Below are positions 9,948 through 17,824 of a DNA stretch of 64,000 nt, piece by piece. Numbering within the stretch: position 1 is the first letter of the stretch; the number at the start of each line of letters is the position of its first letter. The notes beneath the pieces are model-generated. The model was not told the origin of the DNA and did no database searches. It saw nothing but the letters and a program-made list of their open reading frames with translations. The position numbers were made by a program, and so were the translations under genes. Origin of the DNA: Streptococcus suis (GTDB lineage Bacteria > Bacillota > Bacilli > Lactobacillales > Streptococcaceae); NCBI GenBank assembly GCA_029593505.1, contig JAKTNI010000001.1, positions 186,001-250,000 of the forward strand, in the 5' to 3' direction.

Positions 9948-11279
9948 ATGACAAAAAATTATCATTTCATTGGTATTAAAGGTTCGGGTATGAGTGCTTT
10001 GGCACTGATGTTGCATCAAATGGGCTACCATGTGCAAGGAAGTGATGACGAAAAATATTACTTCACCCAACGTGGATTAGAGCAAGCAGGTGTAGCTATT
10101 TTACCTTTTGATACCCAGAATATTACATCTGATGTTGAACTAATCGCAGGAAATGCCTTCCGTACAGACAATAATGTTGAAATTGCTTACGCTGATGCTC
10201 AAGAATTTGCCTATAAAAGATATCACGAGTTTTTAGGTGAATTTATGAAAGACTTTACCAGCTTTGCTGTAGCAGGAGCTCACGGAAAGACTTCCACAAC
10301 GGGCTTATTAGCTCATGTCATGTCTAATATTACTGATACGTCTTTTCTTATAGGAGATGGTACTGGACGTGGCTCTGCGAATGCGCAATATTTTGTCTTT
10401 GAATCAGATGAATATGAGCGCCATTTTGCACCGTATCGTCCAGAATACAGTATCATTACAAATATTGATTTTGATCATCCAGACTATTTTACCAGTTTGG
10501 AGGATGTCTTTAATGCATTTAATGATTATGCTAAGCAGGTTACAAAAGCTTTATTTGTCTTTGGAGAAGATGAGCAGTTACGTCGTGTTACATCTAATGT
10601 CCCTATCTATTATTATGGTTTTAATGATGATAATGATTTTGTTGCCTATGATTTGAAACCGTCCACAACTGGATCGCAATTTAAAGTACGCTATAAGGCT
10701 GAAGAGTTGGGCGAATTCCAAATTCCTACTTTTGGTAAACATAACATTATGAATGCAACAGCTGTCATCGCTAATTTATATATTGCTGGTTTTGATCTAA
10801 AACTAGTAGCAGAGCATTTGAAGACTTTTGCTGGAGTAAAACGTCGTTTTACGGAGAAAGTTGTGAATGACACTGTTATAATTGATGACTTTGCCCACCA
10901 TCCAACAGAAATTATTGCTACTATTGATGCAGCACGCCAGAAGTATCCTAGTAAGGAATTGGTGGCAGTATTCCAACCTCATACTTTTACAAGAACCATT
11001 GCTCTTTTGGATGAATTTGCAGCAGCTCTAAATGGAGCAGATGCTGTATACTTGGCTCAAATTTATGGATCTGCTCGTGAAACAGATAATGGTAAGGTGA
11101 AGATCGAAGATTTGGCAGCTAAAATCACAAAAAAAGGTGGTCTTATAACTGTTGAAAATCCATCTCCATTGTTGGATCATAACAATGCAGTCTATGTATT
11201 CATGGGAGCTGGTGATATTCAGTCTTACGAATATTCGTTTGAACGATTATTGTCCAATCTTACTCATAATGTACAGTAA
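9948..11279 (+). CDS. murC: UDP-N-acetylmuramate--L-alanine ligase
   Basis: MurC adds L-alanine to UDP-MurNAc with ATP hydrolysis, the first amino acid of the peptidoglycan stem peptide, in the cytoplasm. The 443-residue protein shows the N-terminal UDP-binding loop [10 protein letters not shown], the ATP-binding [10 protein letters not shown] (about residue 110), the Mur central-domain sequence [10 protein letters not shown] and the C-terminal [10 protein letters not shown] and QPHTFTRT motifs. Its length matches the family. It starts two bases after the preceding hypothetical gene with an AGAGGAA ribosome binding site. Confidence 0.97.
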   Translation: MTKNYHFIGIKGSGMSALALMLHQMGYHVQGSDDEKYYFTQRGLEQAGVAILPFDTQNITSDVELIAGNAFRTDNNVEIAYADAQEFAYKRYHEFLGEFMKDFTSFAVAGAHGKTSTTGLLAHVMSNITDTSFLIGDGTGRGSANAQYFVFESDEYERHFAPYRPEYSIITNIDFDHPDYFTSLEDVFNAFNDYAKQVTKALFVFGEDEQLRRVTSNVPIYYYGFNDDNDFVAYDLKPSTTGSQFKVRYKAEELGEFQIPTFGKHNIMNATAVIANLYIAGFDLKLVAEHLKTFAGVKRRFTEKVVNDTVIIDDFAHHPTEIIATIDAARQKYPSKELVAVFQPHTFTRTIALLDEFAAALNGADAVYLAQIYGSARETDNGKVKIEDLAAKITKKGGLITVENPSPLLDHNNAVYVFMGAGDIQSYEYSFERLLSNLTHNVQ

Positions 11280-11280
11280 G

Positions 11281-11313
11281 AAAGACAGGAGGTTATTGCC
11301 TTTCTGTTTTTCT
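11281..11313 (+). terminator. Terminator after murC
   Basis: AAAGACAGGAGG pairs with CTTTCTGTTTTT (12 pairs, including three G-U) around a short loop and ends in TTTTTC just after the murC stop codon. Confidence 0.65.
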
Positions 11314-11334
11314 AATTGTAAATAGGAGAAAAAC

Positions 11335-11820
11335 ATGGAAATTCGTTTTGCTAAACCGGTAGATTTGCCTCATATTGTTGCTTTAGAACGAGCGAGTTTT
11401 TCTGAGGCAGAACAGATTTCGAAAGCTGTTTTGGCTACCTATCTTCATTACCTAAGTAAAACCTGTCTAGTTATGGAAACTGGTGGAACTGTAATAGGTT
11501 TTGTTCTTGCTTGTCCTTCGCAGTTTATAACGGTTTCGGATAGTATTTTCCATTTAACGCCGGAATCATTACCCTACGGAGCATACTTGTCTATTGCTAG
11601 TCTAGCTGTTTCTACTAAATACCAAAAACAAGGTATTGGCACGTTACTGTTGGCAGCACTGAAGGAAATTGCCGTTGCAAATGATTATATTGGCATTTCG
11701 TTAACCTGTAAAGAACATCTAGTTCCGTACTACGAATTGAATCAATTTAAAGATATGGGACCATCTTCTTCACAATTTGGCGGGCGAATGTGGTACGATA
11801 TGTATTGGAAACCGTTGTAG
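11335..11820 (+). CDS. GNAT family N-acetyltransferase
   Basis: The 161-residue protein has the GCN5-related acetyltransferase fold. It has an N-terminal MEIRFAKPVDLPHIVALE helix-strand and the acetyl-CoA pyrophosphate-binding motif A with YQKQGIGTLLLAAL (about residues 98-111). The C-terminal CKEHLVPYYELNQFKDMG corresponds to motif B. It would transfer an acetyl group from acetyl-CoA to an amine; the substrate (small molecule or protein N-terminus) cannot be inferred. It has an AGGAGAAAA ribosome binding site and lies between murC and mltG in the same direction. Confidence 0.85.
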   Translation: MEIRFAKPVDLPHIVALERASFSEAEQISKAVLATYLHYLSKTCLVMETGGTVIGFVLACPSQFITVSDSIFHLTPESLPYGAYLSIASLAVSTKYQKQGIGTLLLAALKEIAVANDYIGISLTCKEHLVPYYELNQFKDMGPSSSQFGGRMWYDMYWKPL

Positions 11821-11833
11821 TTAATGAAAGCTC

Positions 11834-11862
11834 TTGCATTTCATAAGGCTTTAGGATATAAT
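11834..11862 (+). promoter_or_regulatory. Sigma-A promoter for mltG
   Basis: TTGCAT (11834-11839), a 17-bp spacer and TATAAT (11857-11862) lie 30 bases upstream of the mltG GTG start. Confidence 0.75.
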
Positions 11863-11892
11863 GTGTAGTAACTGCGTGAAAGGAGTAAAAGC

Positions 11893-13623
11893 GTGACAAA
11901 GGATACGAATGAAAGAAACACGCAGTCTTCAAGTTTTCGTGATCAAATTTTAAGAGATTTGGAAGAATTGAAGACGAAACGGTTGACTGAACAACCAACA
12001 GAAACTCATATTGATAAGCGAGATGAGGTTATTGGTGAACTGAAAACTATTTTGGAAGAAGAAAGCAACATTACTAAACTAGATGCTCTCTCTCTTTCTT
12101 CCACTCATGTAGAGAATTTAGAACAGCCTATAAGTGACACAGAGGAGCAGCTTGTTTCATCAGAAAGTCTTTCTGAGACAGTTTCTCAGGATACTGTTGA
12201 GCGCAATTTGGAAGAGTTGAGAAATATAGTTGTAGCTAATGGCATTGAACTTGATGATGTTTCAACAAACAAAGCTCTTGTATCTGATGAAAGAACATCT
12301 CTTGAAGATACTGTTTTGGAATTTCCTATAGAAGATGTCTCTGATGTTACAGGTGATACTGATGTAATCCTATTAGAGGAGACTATTATTGTTCCAAGGC
12401 AATTAGTAGCAACTGATAAAGATCAGAAATCAGAGGAAAAACTACCTTCTCGAAGAATAAATTCTCTAAGGACAAATAAACAGCGTCGAAAAAAACAAGA
12501 TAAGACTGCTAAACGGATTGTGTCAATCGTTATGTTTGTTTTATTGCTAACTCTTCTGATTACAGGAGGTGTGGGTTATACATGGGTTAAATCAGGTTTG
12601 GAGCCAATTGATACCAAGGAAACAAAAGCCATACAAGTAGAGATTCCAGAGGGATCGTCTACTTTGGATATTGGTAAGATTTTAGTAGATAAGAAGTTGA
12701 TTAAAAACGCGACTATTTTCAACTACTACTCTAAAATTAAGAGTTACAATAATTTCCAAAGCGGTTTTTACAATTTAAAACAAAATATGTCTGTTGACGA
12801 CATTGCCAAGGCTTTGCAAGAAAGCGGAACACCTACTCCTCAGAAAGAAGTTGCAGGTAAGATTTTAGTAGTTGAAGGTTATACGCTAACTCAGATAGCG
12901 ACAGCTATTACGAATAATACGAAGACGGAAGATAAAAACGATAAAACACCATTTACTTCTGATCAGTTTATGGCTACTGTCACAAATCAAGACTTCATCA
13001 ATCGTATGGTGGCAACTTATCCGAAATTATTTGCTAGCTTACCAGCGGCAGATAGTGGTGCCGTGTATCAATTGGAGGGATATCTTTTCCCTGCTGTGTA
13101 TGAGTATACAGAAGATACGACAATCGAAGCTTTAATAGAACAGATGATTGCTACAATGGATGCTCGTTTGCAACCTTACTATGAAACCATTGCAAGCAAG
13201 CATTTTACAGTGAATGAAGTATTGACTCTAGCATCACTGGTAGAAAAAGAAGCTTCTACAGATGAGGATCGACGGAATATTTCTAGTGTATTTATTAATC
13301 GTATCAATGCTAATATGCCACTACAATCAAATATTGCTATTCTTTATGCACAAGGTAAGCTTGGACAAGAAACAACTTTAGCAGAAGACACGGCAATTGA
13401 TACCTCTATTGAATCTCCATATAATATTTACTGGACACCGGGCTTGATGCCAGGTCCAGTTGATAGTCCAAGTTTGTCAGCTATTGAGGCAGTTATCAAT
13501 GCACACTTAACAGATTATCTCTACTTTGTAGCTGATGTAACAACTGGAAAAGTTTATTATGCAAATAATTTCGAGGAACACAATCAAAATGTTGCTAAAT
13601 ATGTTAATGCACATTTAGAATAA
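11893..13623 (+). CDS. mltG: Endolytic transglycosylase MltG
   Basis: MltG (YceG) is a membrane-anchored lytic transglycosylase that cleaves nascent peptidoglycan glycan strands and works with the elongation machinery. The 576-residue protein has a long acidic cytoplasmic N-terminal extension (about 1-205) typical of streptococcal forms. One membrane helix (about 208-232) is followed by a LysM-like subdomain and the YceG catalytic domain. The catalytic glutamate lies in LVEKEAS (VEKE about 450-453), followed by SVFINRI and PYNIYWTPGLMPGPV. The start is GTG with AAAGGAG upstream, and it has its own promoter. Confidence 0.95.
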   Translation: MTKDTNERNTQSSSFRDQILRDLEELKTKRLTEQPTETHIDKRDEVIGELKTILEEESNITKLDALSLSSTHVENLEQPISDTEEQLVSSESLSETVSQDTVERNLEELRNIVVANGIELDDVSTNKALVSDERTSLEDTVLEFPIEDVSDVTGDTDVILLEETIIVPRQLVATDKDQKSEEKLPSRRINSLRTNKQRRKKQDKTAKRIVSIVMFVLLLTLLITGGVGYTWVKSGLEPIDTKETKAIQVEIPEGSSTLDIGKILVDKKLIKNATIFNYYSKIKSYNNFQSGFYNLKQNMSVDDIAKALQESGTPTPQKEVAGKILVVEGYTLTQIATAITNNTKTEDKNDKTPFTSDQFMATVTNQDFINRMVATYPKLFASLPAADSGAVYQLEGYLFPAVYEYTEDTTIEALIEQMIATMDARLQPYYETIASKHFTVNEVLTLASLVEKEASTDEDRRNISSVFINRINANMPLQSNIAILYAQGKLGQETTLAEDTAIDTSIESPYNIYWTPGLMPGPVDSPSLSAIEAVINAHLTDYLYFVADVTTGKVYYANNFEEHNQNVAKYVNAHLE

Positions 13624-13640
13624 TTTGTGAATTGTCGTAA

Positions 13641-13675
13641 CAAAATTATGTGGAATTCCACATAATTTTGTTTTC
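13641..13675 (+). terminator. Perfect 30-bp palindrome and terminator between mltG and greA
   Basis: 13641-13670 is a perfect palindrome with 15-base arms (arm CAAAATTATGTGGAA) followed by TTTTCT. It begins 18 bases after the mltG stop codon. The greA -10 box (TATAAT, 13689-13694) is only about 20 bases further on, so the right arm overlaps the expected -35 region of greA. Confidence 0.75.
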
Positions 13676-13709
13676 TGTAAAACCAAAGTATAATATAGAA
13701 GGAAGAAAA

Positions 13710-14192
13710 ATGGCCGAAAAAACATATCCAATGACATTGGAAGAAAAAGAAAAATTAGAAAAAGAGTTAGAAGAACTGAAATTAATACGTCGTCCCGAAA
13801 TTGTTGAGCGCATAAAAATTGCGCGTTCATATGGAGATCTTTCCGAGAACTCTGAATATGAAGCAGCTAAAGACGAGCAAGCTTTTGTTGAGGGGCAAAT
13901 CTCAACGATTGAAACAAAAATTCGTTATGCAGAGATTGTAAATAGTGACGCTGTTGCAGCAGATGAGGTAGCGATTGGTAAGTCAGTGACAGTGCAAGAA
14001 ATTGGGGAAACTGAAGAAGAGGTATACCACATTGTTGGCTCTGCGGGTGCAGATGCATTTGCTAATAAGGTGTCAAATGAAAGTCCGATTGGTCACGCTT
14101 TGATTGGTAAAAAGACTGGCGATGTTGCAACAATTGAAACACCAGCAGGTAGTTATCAAGTCAAGATAATAGCTGTTTCAAAAACAAAGTAA
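13710..14192 (+). CDS. greA: Transcription elongation factor GreA
   Basis: GreA rescues backtracked RNA polymerase by stimulating transcript cleavage through the secondary channel. The 160-residue protein has an N-terminal coiled coil and the acidic tip motif [16 protein letters not shown] with the key D and E residues, then the C-terminal FKBP-like domain with [14 protein letters not shown]. The ATG at 13710 is preferred over longer frames because GAAGGAAGA sits just upstream and the resulting length is exactly that of the family. Confidence 0.97.
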   Translation: MAEKTYPMTLEEKEKLEKELEELKLIRRPEIVERIKIARSYGDLSENSEYEAAKDEQAFVEGQISTIETKIRYAEIVNSDAVAADEVAIGKSVTVQEIGETEEEVYHIVGSAGADAFANKVSNESPIGHALIGKKTGDVATIETPAGSYQVKIIAVSKTK

Positions 14193-14196
14193 GAAG

Positions 14197-14300
14197 TATA
14201 ATGTATGCATTGATTTCGTGCATGAGTTATGAGAGTAGCTCATCAGGAAATCAATGTGTTATTTATCGTATTAAGGCTGAACGATGTTTGGCCTTTTGTA
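14197..14300 (+). ncRNA. Candidate small RNA or structured greA 3' region
   Basis: A TATAAT box (14197-14202) is followed 6 bases later by a two-part hairpin. In that hairpin CATTGATTTC (14208-14217) pairs with GAAATCAATG (14247-14256), with an inner ATGAG/CTCAT stem. A second hairpin follows: AAGGCTGAA (14273-14281) pairs with TTTGGCCTT (14287-14295, two G-U pairs) and is followed by TTG. This is promoter, structured body and terminator in under 110 bases with no ORF. It could equally be the greA 3' untranslated region; no RNA family is recognised. Confidence 0.35.
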
Positions 14301-14315
14301 ATGCAATGAAAATAA

Positions 14316-14393
14316 GTAAAAACAAGAAAAATAAAAGGCAAAGAACTAGCTAATGAAAGAGAGTTATTTGCCTTTTATTTTTCTTGTTTTTAC
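14316..14393. terminator. Long bidirectional terminator between greA and yidC
   Basis: A perfect 27-bp inverted repeat: the left arm 14316-14342 starts GTAAAAACAAG and the right arm 14367-14393 ends CTTGTTTTTAC, with a 24-base loop. T runs are present on both strands, fitting the convergent genes greA and yidC. Confidence 0.85.
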
Positions 14394-14403
14394 AGGAATA
14401 GTG

Positions 14404-15324
14404 TTATCTAGAACGTTGCTTGCCTGCATTACGATTTGTTTTTTTAGTCGTTTTGGTTTCAATAATAGCTGACTTGGCTGGTGTTACGTCTTTTATAGTA
14501 GTAGAAGTATAGGGTTTAGGAGGATTGTTTCTAAATTCTTCTTCTATCTGTGCACGTATTTTTGGTTTGAGTATGAAATTTGTAAATCCTTGTTGCAATA
14601 TGGCGACAATACCTCCAACGACCCAGTAAAGAGTGACGCCAGCAGGGGAACTCCACGAGAAGATAACAATCATTAATGGACTTATCAATACCATATTTCT
14701 CATTTGTTTTTTCTGCTCTTCATCTACTCCTACTTGCATCAAAAGTGATTGTCCAAGATAGAGCAATCCTGCAATGACAGTAAGAAGAATACTTGGTGTA
14801 CCAAGGTTAATACCTAAGAAGCTAGCCTCTGAGATTCCTTCTGTATAACGTGCAGCATAAAACAATGCAGTGAAAAATGGCATTTGAATAAAGAGTGGAA
14901 GACATCCAGTAGCTCCTCCCAATATGCTTACACCATAGTGTTTTTGTGCTGCAAATAAGTCTTGTTGTGCAGCCAACTGTTCTTCTCTAGATGTTGCATT
15001 TTTCATGCGTTCTTGAATCGGTGCTAAAAATGGTTTCAAATATTGCATCTTTTCAGTTTGTTGGGTAGCTTTCCAAGATTGGTAAATACCCAATGGCATA
15101 ATAAAGATACGAACAATTAACGTCACAATGATAATTGCGACACCAAAACCGAGACCTTGATTCTCTGCGAAGAATTTGATGAAATTTCCCATTGGAGCCA
15201 TTAAAAGATTATATACCCATCCCTCTCCAGTTGGTACGCCATTTTTGGTTTGAACACAGCCGGATAGAAATACAAGTGTTGAGAGGGCAAGAACTAATAA
15301 CAGAAGTGATTTTTTATTTTTCAA
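14404..15324 (-). CDS. yidC: Membrane protein insertase YidC (lipoprotein type)
   Basis: YidC/Oxa1 proteins insert and fold membrane proteins, alone or with SecYEG. The 306-residue product has a lipoprotein signal with lipobox LSGC (Cys23). About five membrane helices follow, with the conserved hydrophilic-groove segment FIMPLGIYQSWKATQQTEKMQYLKP split over the first cytoplasmic loop, GCLPLFIQMPFFTALF, and the terminal VTLYWVVGGIVAILQQ. The C-terminal tail is basic (TKKTNRNAGKQRSR), as in the streptococcal paralogue that can contact ribosomes. Streptococci usually have two paralogues; which one this is cannot be settled here. Confidence 0.93.
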   Translation of the reverse strand: MKNKKSLLLLVLALSTLVFLSGCVQTKNGVPTGEGWVYNLLMAPMGNFIKFFAENQGLGFGVAIIIVTLIVRIFIMPLGIYQSWKATQQTEKMQYLKPFLAPIQERMKNATSREEQLAAQQDLFAAQKHYGVSILGGATGCLPLFIQMPFFTALFYAARYTEGISEASFLGINLGTPSILLTVIAGLLYLGQSLLMQVGVDEEQKKQMRNMVLISPLMIVIFSWSSPAGVTLYWVVGGIVAILQQGFTNFILKPKIRAQIEEEFRNNPPKPYTSTTIKDVTPAKSAIIETKTTKKTNRNAGKQRSR

Positions 15325-15389
15325 TGTTAAACATTCCTTTTTTTCAATATACTCTCTATTGTACTTGTTTTGTAAAAAATATACAAGTC

Positions 15390-15671
15390 CTATATACGCT
15401 TGATTTGGAAATCTATGAGATCAGGAAAGTTAGCCAGTGTTACATCGAGGTAATTGACTTTTGCCATACGTGATGGTCCTTTGCGAATCTCGTGAATAAA
15501 ATGACTCAGTTTCTCTATATTATCTGATTGAGCTAGAATAGTGACCGTTCCGTCTTCATTATTCCAAACGCGTCCGTAGATATTTCCTATCTCCTTTGCC
15601 AAAAATTGTACGGACCAGCGAAATCCAACTCCCTGGACGCGACCTGTAGCAATCATTTTTACCTTTCGCAT
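15390..15671 (-). CDS. acyP: Acylphosphatase
   Basis: Acylphosphatase hydrolyses carboxyl-phosphate bonds. The 93-residue protein has the signature GRVQGVGFRWSVQ (phosphate-binding loop with the catalytic Arg, residues 11-23) and the second motif GRVWNNEDGTVTI carrying the catalytic Asn. Its size is standard. It lies upstream of yidC on the same strand and is divergent from the RNA methyltransferase gene. The ribosome binding site is AAAAAGGAGAAACG. Confidence 0.95.
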   Translation of the reverse strand: MRKVKMIATGRVQGVGFRWSVQFLAKEIGNIYGRVWNNEDGTVTILAQSDNIEKLSHFIHEIRKGPSRMAKVNYLDVTLANFPDLIDFQIKRI

Positions 15672-15743
15672 ACGTTTCTCCTTTTTGACAAGACTTTCAC
15701 TTTATTATATCATGGTTGAGTGAGAAAGAAAAAGAGGCTGTTC

Positions 15744-16484
15744 ATGGAAATTATTCGCTCGAAATCGAATCATTTGATCAAACAAATGAAGAAATTACAT
15801 CAGAAAAAATATCGAACTCATTCCTATTTGATTGAAGGCTGGCATTTGCTGGAAGAAGCTGTATCAGCAGGAGTTCAGATTGAACATGTTTTAGTTTTGG
15901 AGGAATATGCTGAGCGAGTAGCTGGGCTTCCTCATGTCAGTTTTGTTAGTCCAGAGATTATGCAGGATATAGCTGATTCTAAGTCACCACAAGGAGTTGT
16001 TGCGCAACTTTCGTTGCCACCTCAAACTCTTCCGTCTGATCTCAGTGGAAAGTTTTTAGTCTTGGAAGGTGTACAGGATCCGGGGAATGTTGGTACGATG
16101 ATTCGGACTGCTGATGCAGCTGGATTTGACGGTGTTTTTTTGACACCTCAATCTGCGGATATTTATAATATGAAGGTGCTTCGTTCAATGCAGGGAAGTC
16201 ATTTTCATTTGCCGGTATATCGGTTACCTATTGCAGATAGTCTATCCGTTCTTAAAAAACACTCGATGCAAATTTTAGCAACAACTCTTTCCAATCAGTC
16301 TATAGATTATAAAGAGATTTGTCCAACTGCTAATTTCGCACTTGTTATGGGAAACGAAGGACAAGGGATTTCAGAATATGTTGTAACCGAAGCAGATCAG
16401 TTAGTGCATATTTCTATGCCTGGTCAGGCGGAAAGTTTGAATGTAGCGATAGCAGCAGGCATTTTAATGTTTAGCTTTATTTAA
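15744..16484 (+). CDS. TrmH/SpoU family RNA 2'-O-methyltransferase
   Basis: This is a SPOUT-class enzyme that methylates ribose 2'-OH groups of tRNA or rRNA with S-adenosylmethionine. The 246-residue protein has an N-terminal substrate-binding domain (SNHLIKQMKKLHQKKYR) and the three SpoU motifs: LEGVQDPGNVGTMIRTADA (motif 1), LVMGNEGQGIS (motif 2) and ISMPGQAESLNVAIAAGI (motif 3, knot). ATG 15744 is chosen because AAGAGG lies 8 bases upstream and the preceding codons are only lysine-rich leader. It could be the 23S rRNA G2251-type or a tRNA enzyme; the target is not determined. Confidence 0.88.
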   Translation: MEIIRSKSNHLIKQMKKLHQKKYRTHSYLIEGWHLLEEAVSAGVQIEHVLVLEEYAERVAGLPHVSFVSPEIMQDIADSKSPQGVVAQLSLPPQTLPSDLSGKFLVLEGVQDPGNVGTMIRTADAAGFDGVFLTPQSADIYNMKVLRSMQGSHFHLPVYRLPIADSLSVLKKHSMQILATTLSNQSIDYKEICPTANFALVMGNEGQGISEYVVTEADQLVHISMPGQAESLNVAIAAGILMFSFI

Positions 16485-16502
16485 GTGAATTATGTTAGAG
16501 TA

Positions 16503-16511
16503 TGGTATAAT
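16503..16511 (+). promoter_or_regulatory. Extended -10 promoter for the HD-domain gene
   Basis: TGGTATAAT lies 20 bases upstream of the start codon at 16532; no strong -35 is seen. Confidence 0.5.
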
Positions 16512-16531
16512 GATGGAGTGAGGTTTAGAAT

Positions 16532-17029
16532 ATGTCAGCATACAAAAAAGATGAAGAATACATGCATTATGTGGGAGCTTTAATTGCTACCTCAAAGGTG
16601 CAAAAATTAGGGACAATACCTCATCATTATCATTCTACACGCTTGGAACATTCTATTAATGTTTCTTATACTAGTTATAAGATTGCAAAGAAATTTGGTT
16701 GGGATGCAAAATCTACTGCTAGAGGCGGTCTTTTACATGATTTATTTTATTATGACTGGCGTGAAACAAAGTTTCATAAAAGTCATGCTTGGATTCATCC
16801 ACGAATTGCCAAGCGAAATGCTAAAAAGCTGACATCCCTTAATCGACTAGAAGAGGATATCATTATTAAGCATATGTTTGGTGCTACCATTGCTCCACCT
16901 CGTTACAAGGAGTCATGGATTGTAACGTGTGTAGATAAATATTGGGCAGTTCGTGAGTTTACTCTGCCTTTACAGTACAAATGGAAGAACCGTAAAATCT
17001 TTCGTTTTCAATCATTATCAAATGAATAG
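16532..17029 (+). CDS. HD-domain hydrolase-like protein
   Basis: The 165-residue protein contains the metal-binding HD phosphohydrolase pattern: H at STRLEHSINV, the HD pair in GGLLHDLFYYD (about residue 70), HAWIHPRIAK, and a late VTCVDKYWA aspartate. Small stand-alone HD proteins of this type act on nucleotides or other phosphate esters, but the substrate here is unknown. It has a GTGAGG site upstream and is followed 9 bases later by the Bax-inhibitor-like gene, so the two are probably co-transcribed. Confidence 0.85.
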   Translation: MSAYKKDEEYMHYVGALIATSKVQKLGTIPHHYHSTRLEHSINVSYTSYKIAKKFGWDAKSTARGGLLHDLFYYDWRETKFHKSHAWIHPRIAKRNAKKLTSLNRLEEDIIIKHMFGATIAPPRYKESWIVTCVDKYWAVREFTLPLQYKWKNRKIFRFQSLSNE

Positions 17030-17038
17030 GAGAATATT

Positions 17039-17740
17039 ATGCATAACGATTCAGTTATTATCAATCAGGTAGATACTACTGCCTTTAACCGATTTTTAGG
17101 AAAAATATACGGTGTAGTGGCTATGGGAATTGGCTTGTCTGCCTTTGTTTCTTTCTTAACGGCGACTGTTTTTCAACCTGTTTTATTGAATATTTTGCGG
17201 GCTGGTTCTATTGTCATGATGTTGATTATGTTAGGACAGATTGCTCTTGTAATTGCAGCTTCAGCTATGGCTGCCAAAAATAGTCCGCTAGCACTTCCTA
17301 TGTTTTTAGCTTATTCTGTAACAAATGGTCTTACAATTAGTATTATCTTACTAGCTTATACTAGAGAAACTGTTTTTATGGCTTTTGTTTCAGCAGCGCT
17401 AATGTTTGCTGTCATGGCTATTATCGGCATGACGACAAAGAAAAATCTGTCTGGTATGGGACAAGCTTTACGAGCTGCTTTATGGGGAGTGATCATTGCA
17501 AGTGTGGTCAATATTTTCCTTCGTAGTTCAGGTCTAAGTTTTATAATGTCCATTATCTCTGTGTTGATTTTTTCAGGGTTAATCGCTTATGATAATCAAC
17601 GTATTCGTACAGTTTTTGAGCAAACAGGTGGTTCTGTTGGTCAGGGTTGGGTCGTTTCCATGGCACTTCAATTGTATTTAGATTTTATCAACTTATTCCT
17701 TAACTTGCTTCGCATTTTTGGTGCAATAAGTCGTGATTAA
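17039..17740 (+). CDS. Bax inhibitor-1/YccA family membrane protein
   Basis: The 233-residue protein has seven hydrophobic segments and the family pattern: N-terminal FNRFLGKIYGVVAMGIGLSA, a SAALMFAVMAIIGM helix, and the C-terminal IAYDNQRIRTVFEQ ... LYLDFINLFLNLLRIFG, which includes the conserved pH-sensing aspartates. BI-1 relatives form a proton-regulated calcium leak in crystal studies; the bacterial role is poorly defined. The RBS is AGGAGAATATT. Its own terminator is interrupted just downstream by the integrated element. Confidence 0.92.
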   Translation: MHNDSVIINQVDTTAFNRFLGKIYGVVAMGIGLSAFVSFLTATVFQPVLLNILRAGSIVMMLIMLGQIALVIAASAMAAKNSPLALPMFLAYSVTNGLTISIILLAYTRETVFMAFVSAALMFAVMAIIGMTTKKNLSGMGQALRAALWGVIIASVVNIFLRSSGLSFIMSIISVLIFSGLIAYDNQRIRTVFEQTGGSVGQGWVVSMALQLYLDFINLFLNLLRIFGAISRD

Positions 17741-17742
17741 TA

Positions 17743-17773
17743 AAAACCCGCTCATTTCGGTAGGAAATTCTAA
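17743..17773 (+). other. Predicted attL of the integrated element
   Basis: AAAACCCGCTC (17743-17753) is the left arm of the Bax-inhibitor gene terminator, followed by ATTT (loop) at 17754-17757. Element sequence begins CGGTAGG at 17758. The matching right arm GAGTGGGTTTT is found 13.4 kb away at 31123-31133. The shared core is TTT (17755-17757 and 31120-31122). Inferred, not demonstrated. Confidence 0.65.
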
Positions 17774-17794
17774 CCTACTAAAAAGGGGGACTAT

Positions 17795-17824
17795 AACCAG
17801 ACAGGATTTTCTGTCTGGTTTTTT
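17795..17824 (+). terminator. Terminator at the left end of the element
   Basis: AACCAGACAG (17795-17804) and CTGTCTGGTT (17811-17820) with a 6-base loop, then TTTT. It points in the direction of the Bax-inhibitor gene and so replaces the terminator split by integration. Its T tract overlaps the integrase stop codon on the other strand. Confidence 0.85.

Noticed and set aside
10357-10656. 99-codon plus-strand frame inside murC
   Set aside because: It is an out-of-frame shadow of murC with no ribosome binding site; the methionine- and leucine-rich product is an artefact of the other frame.
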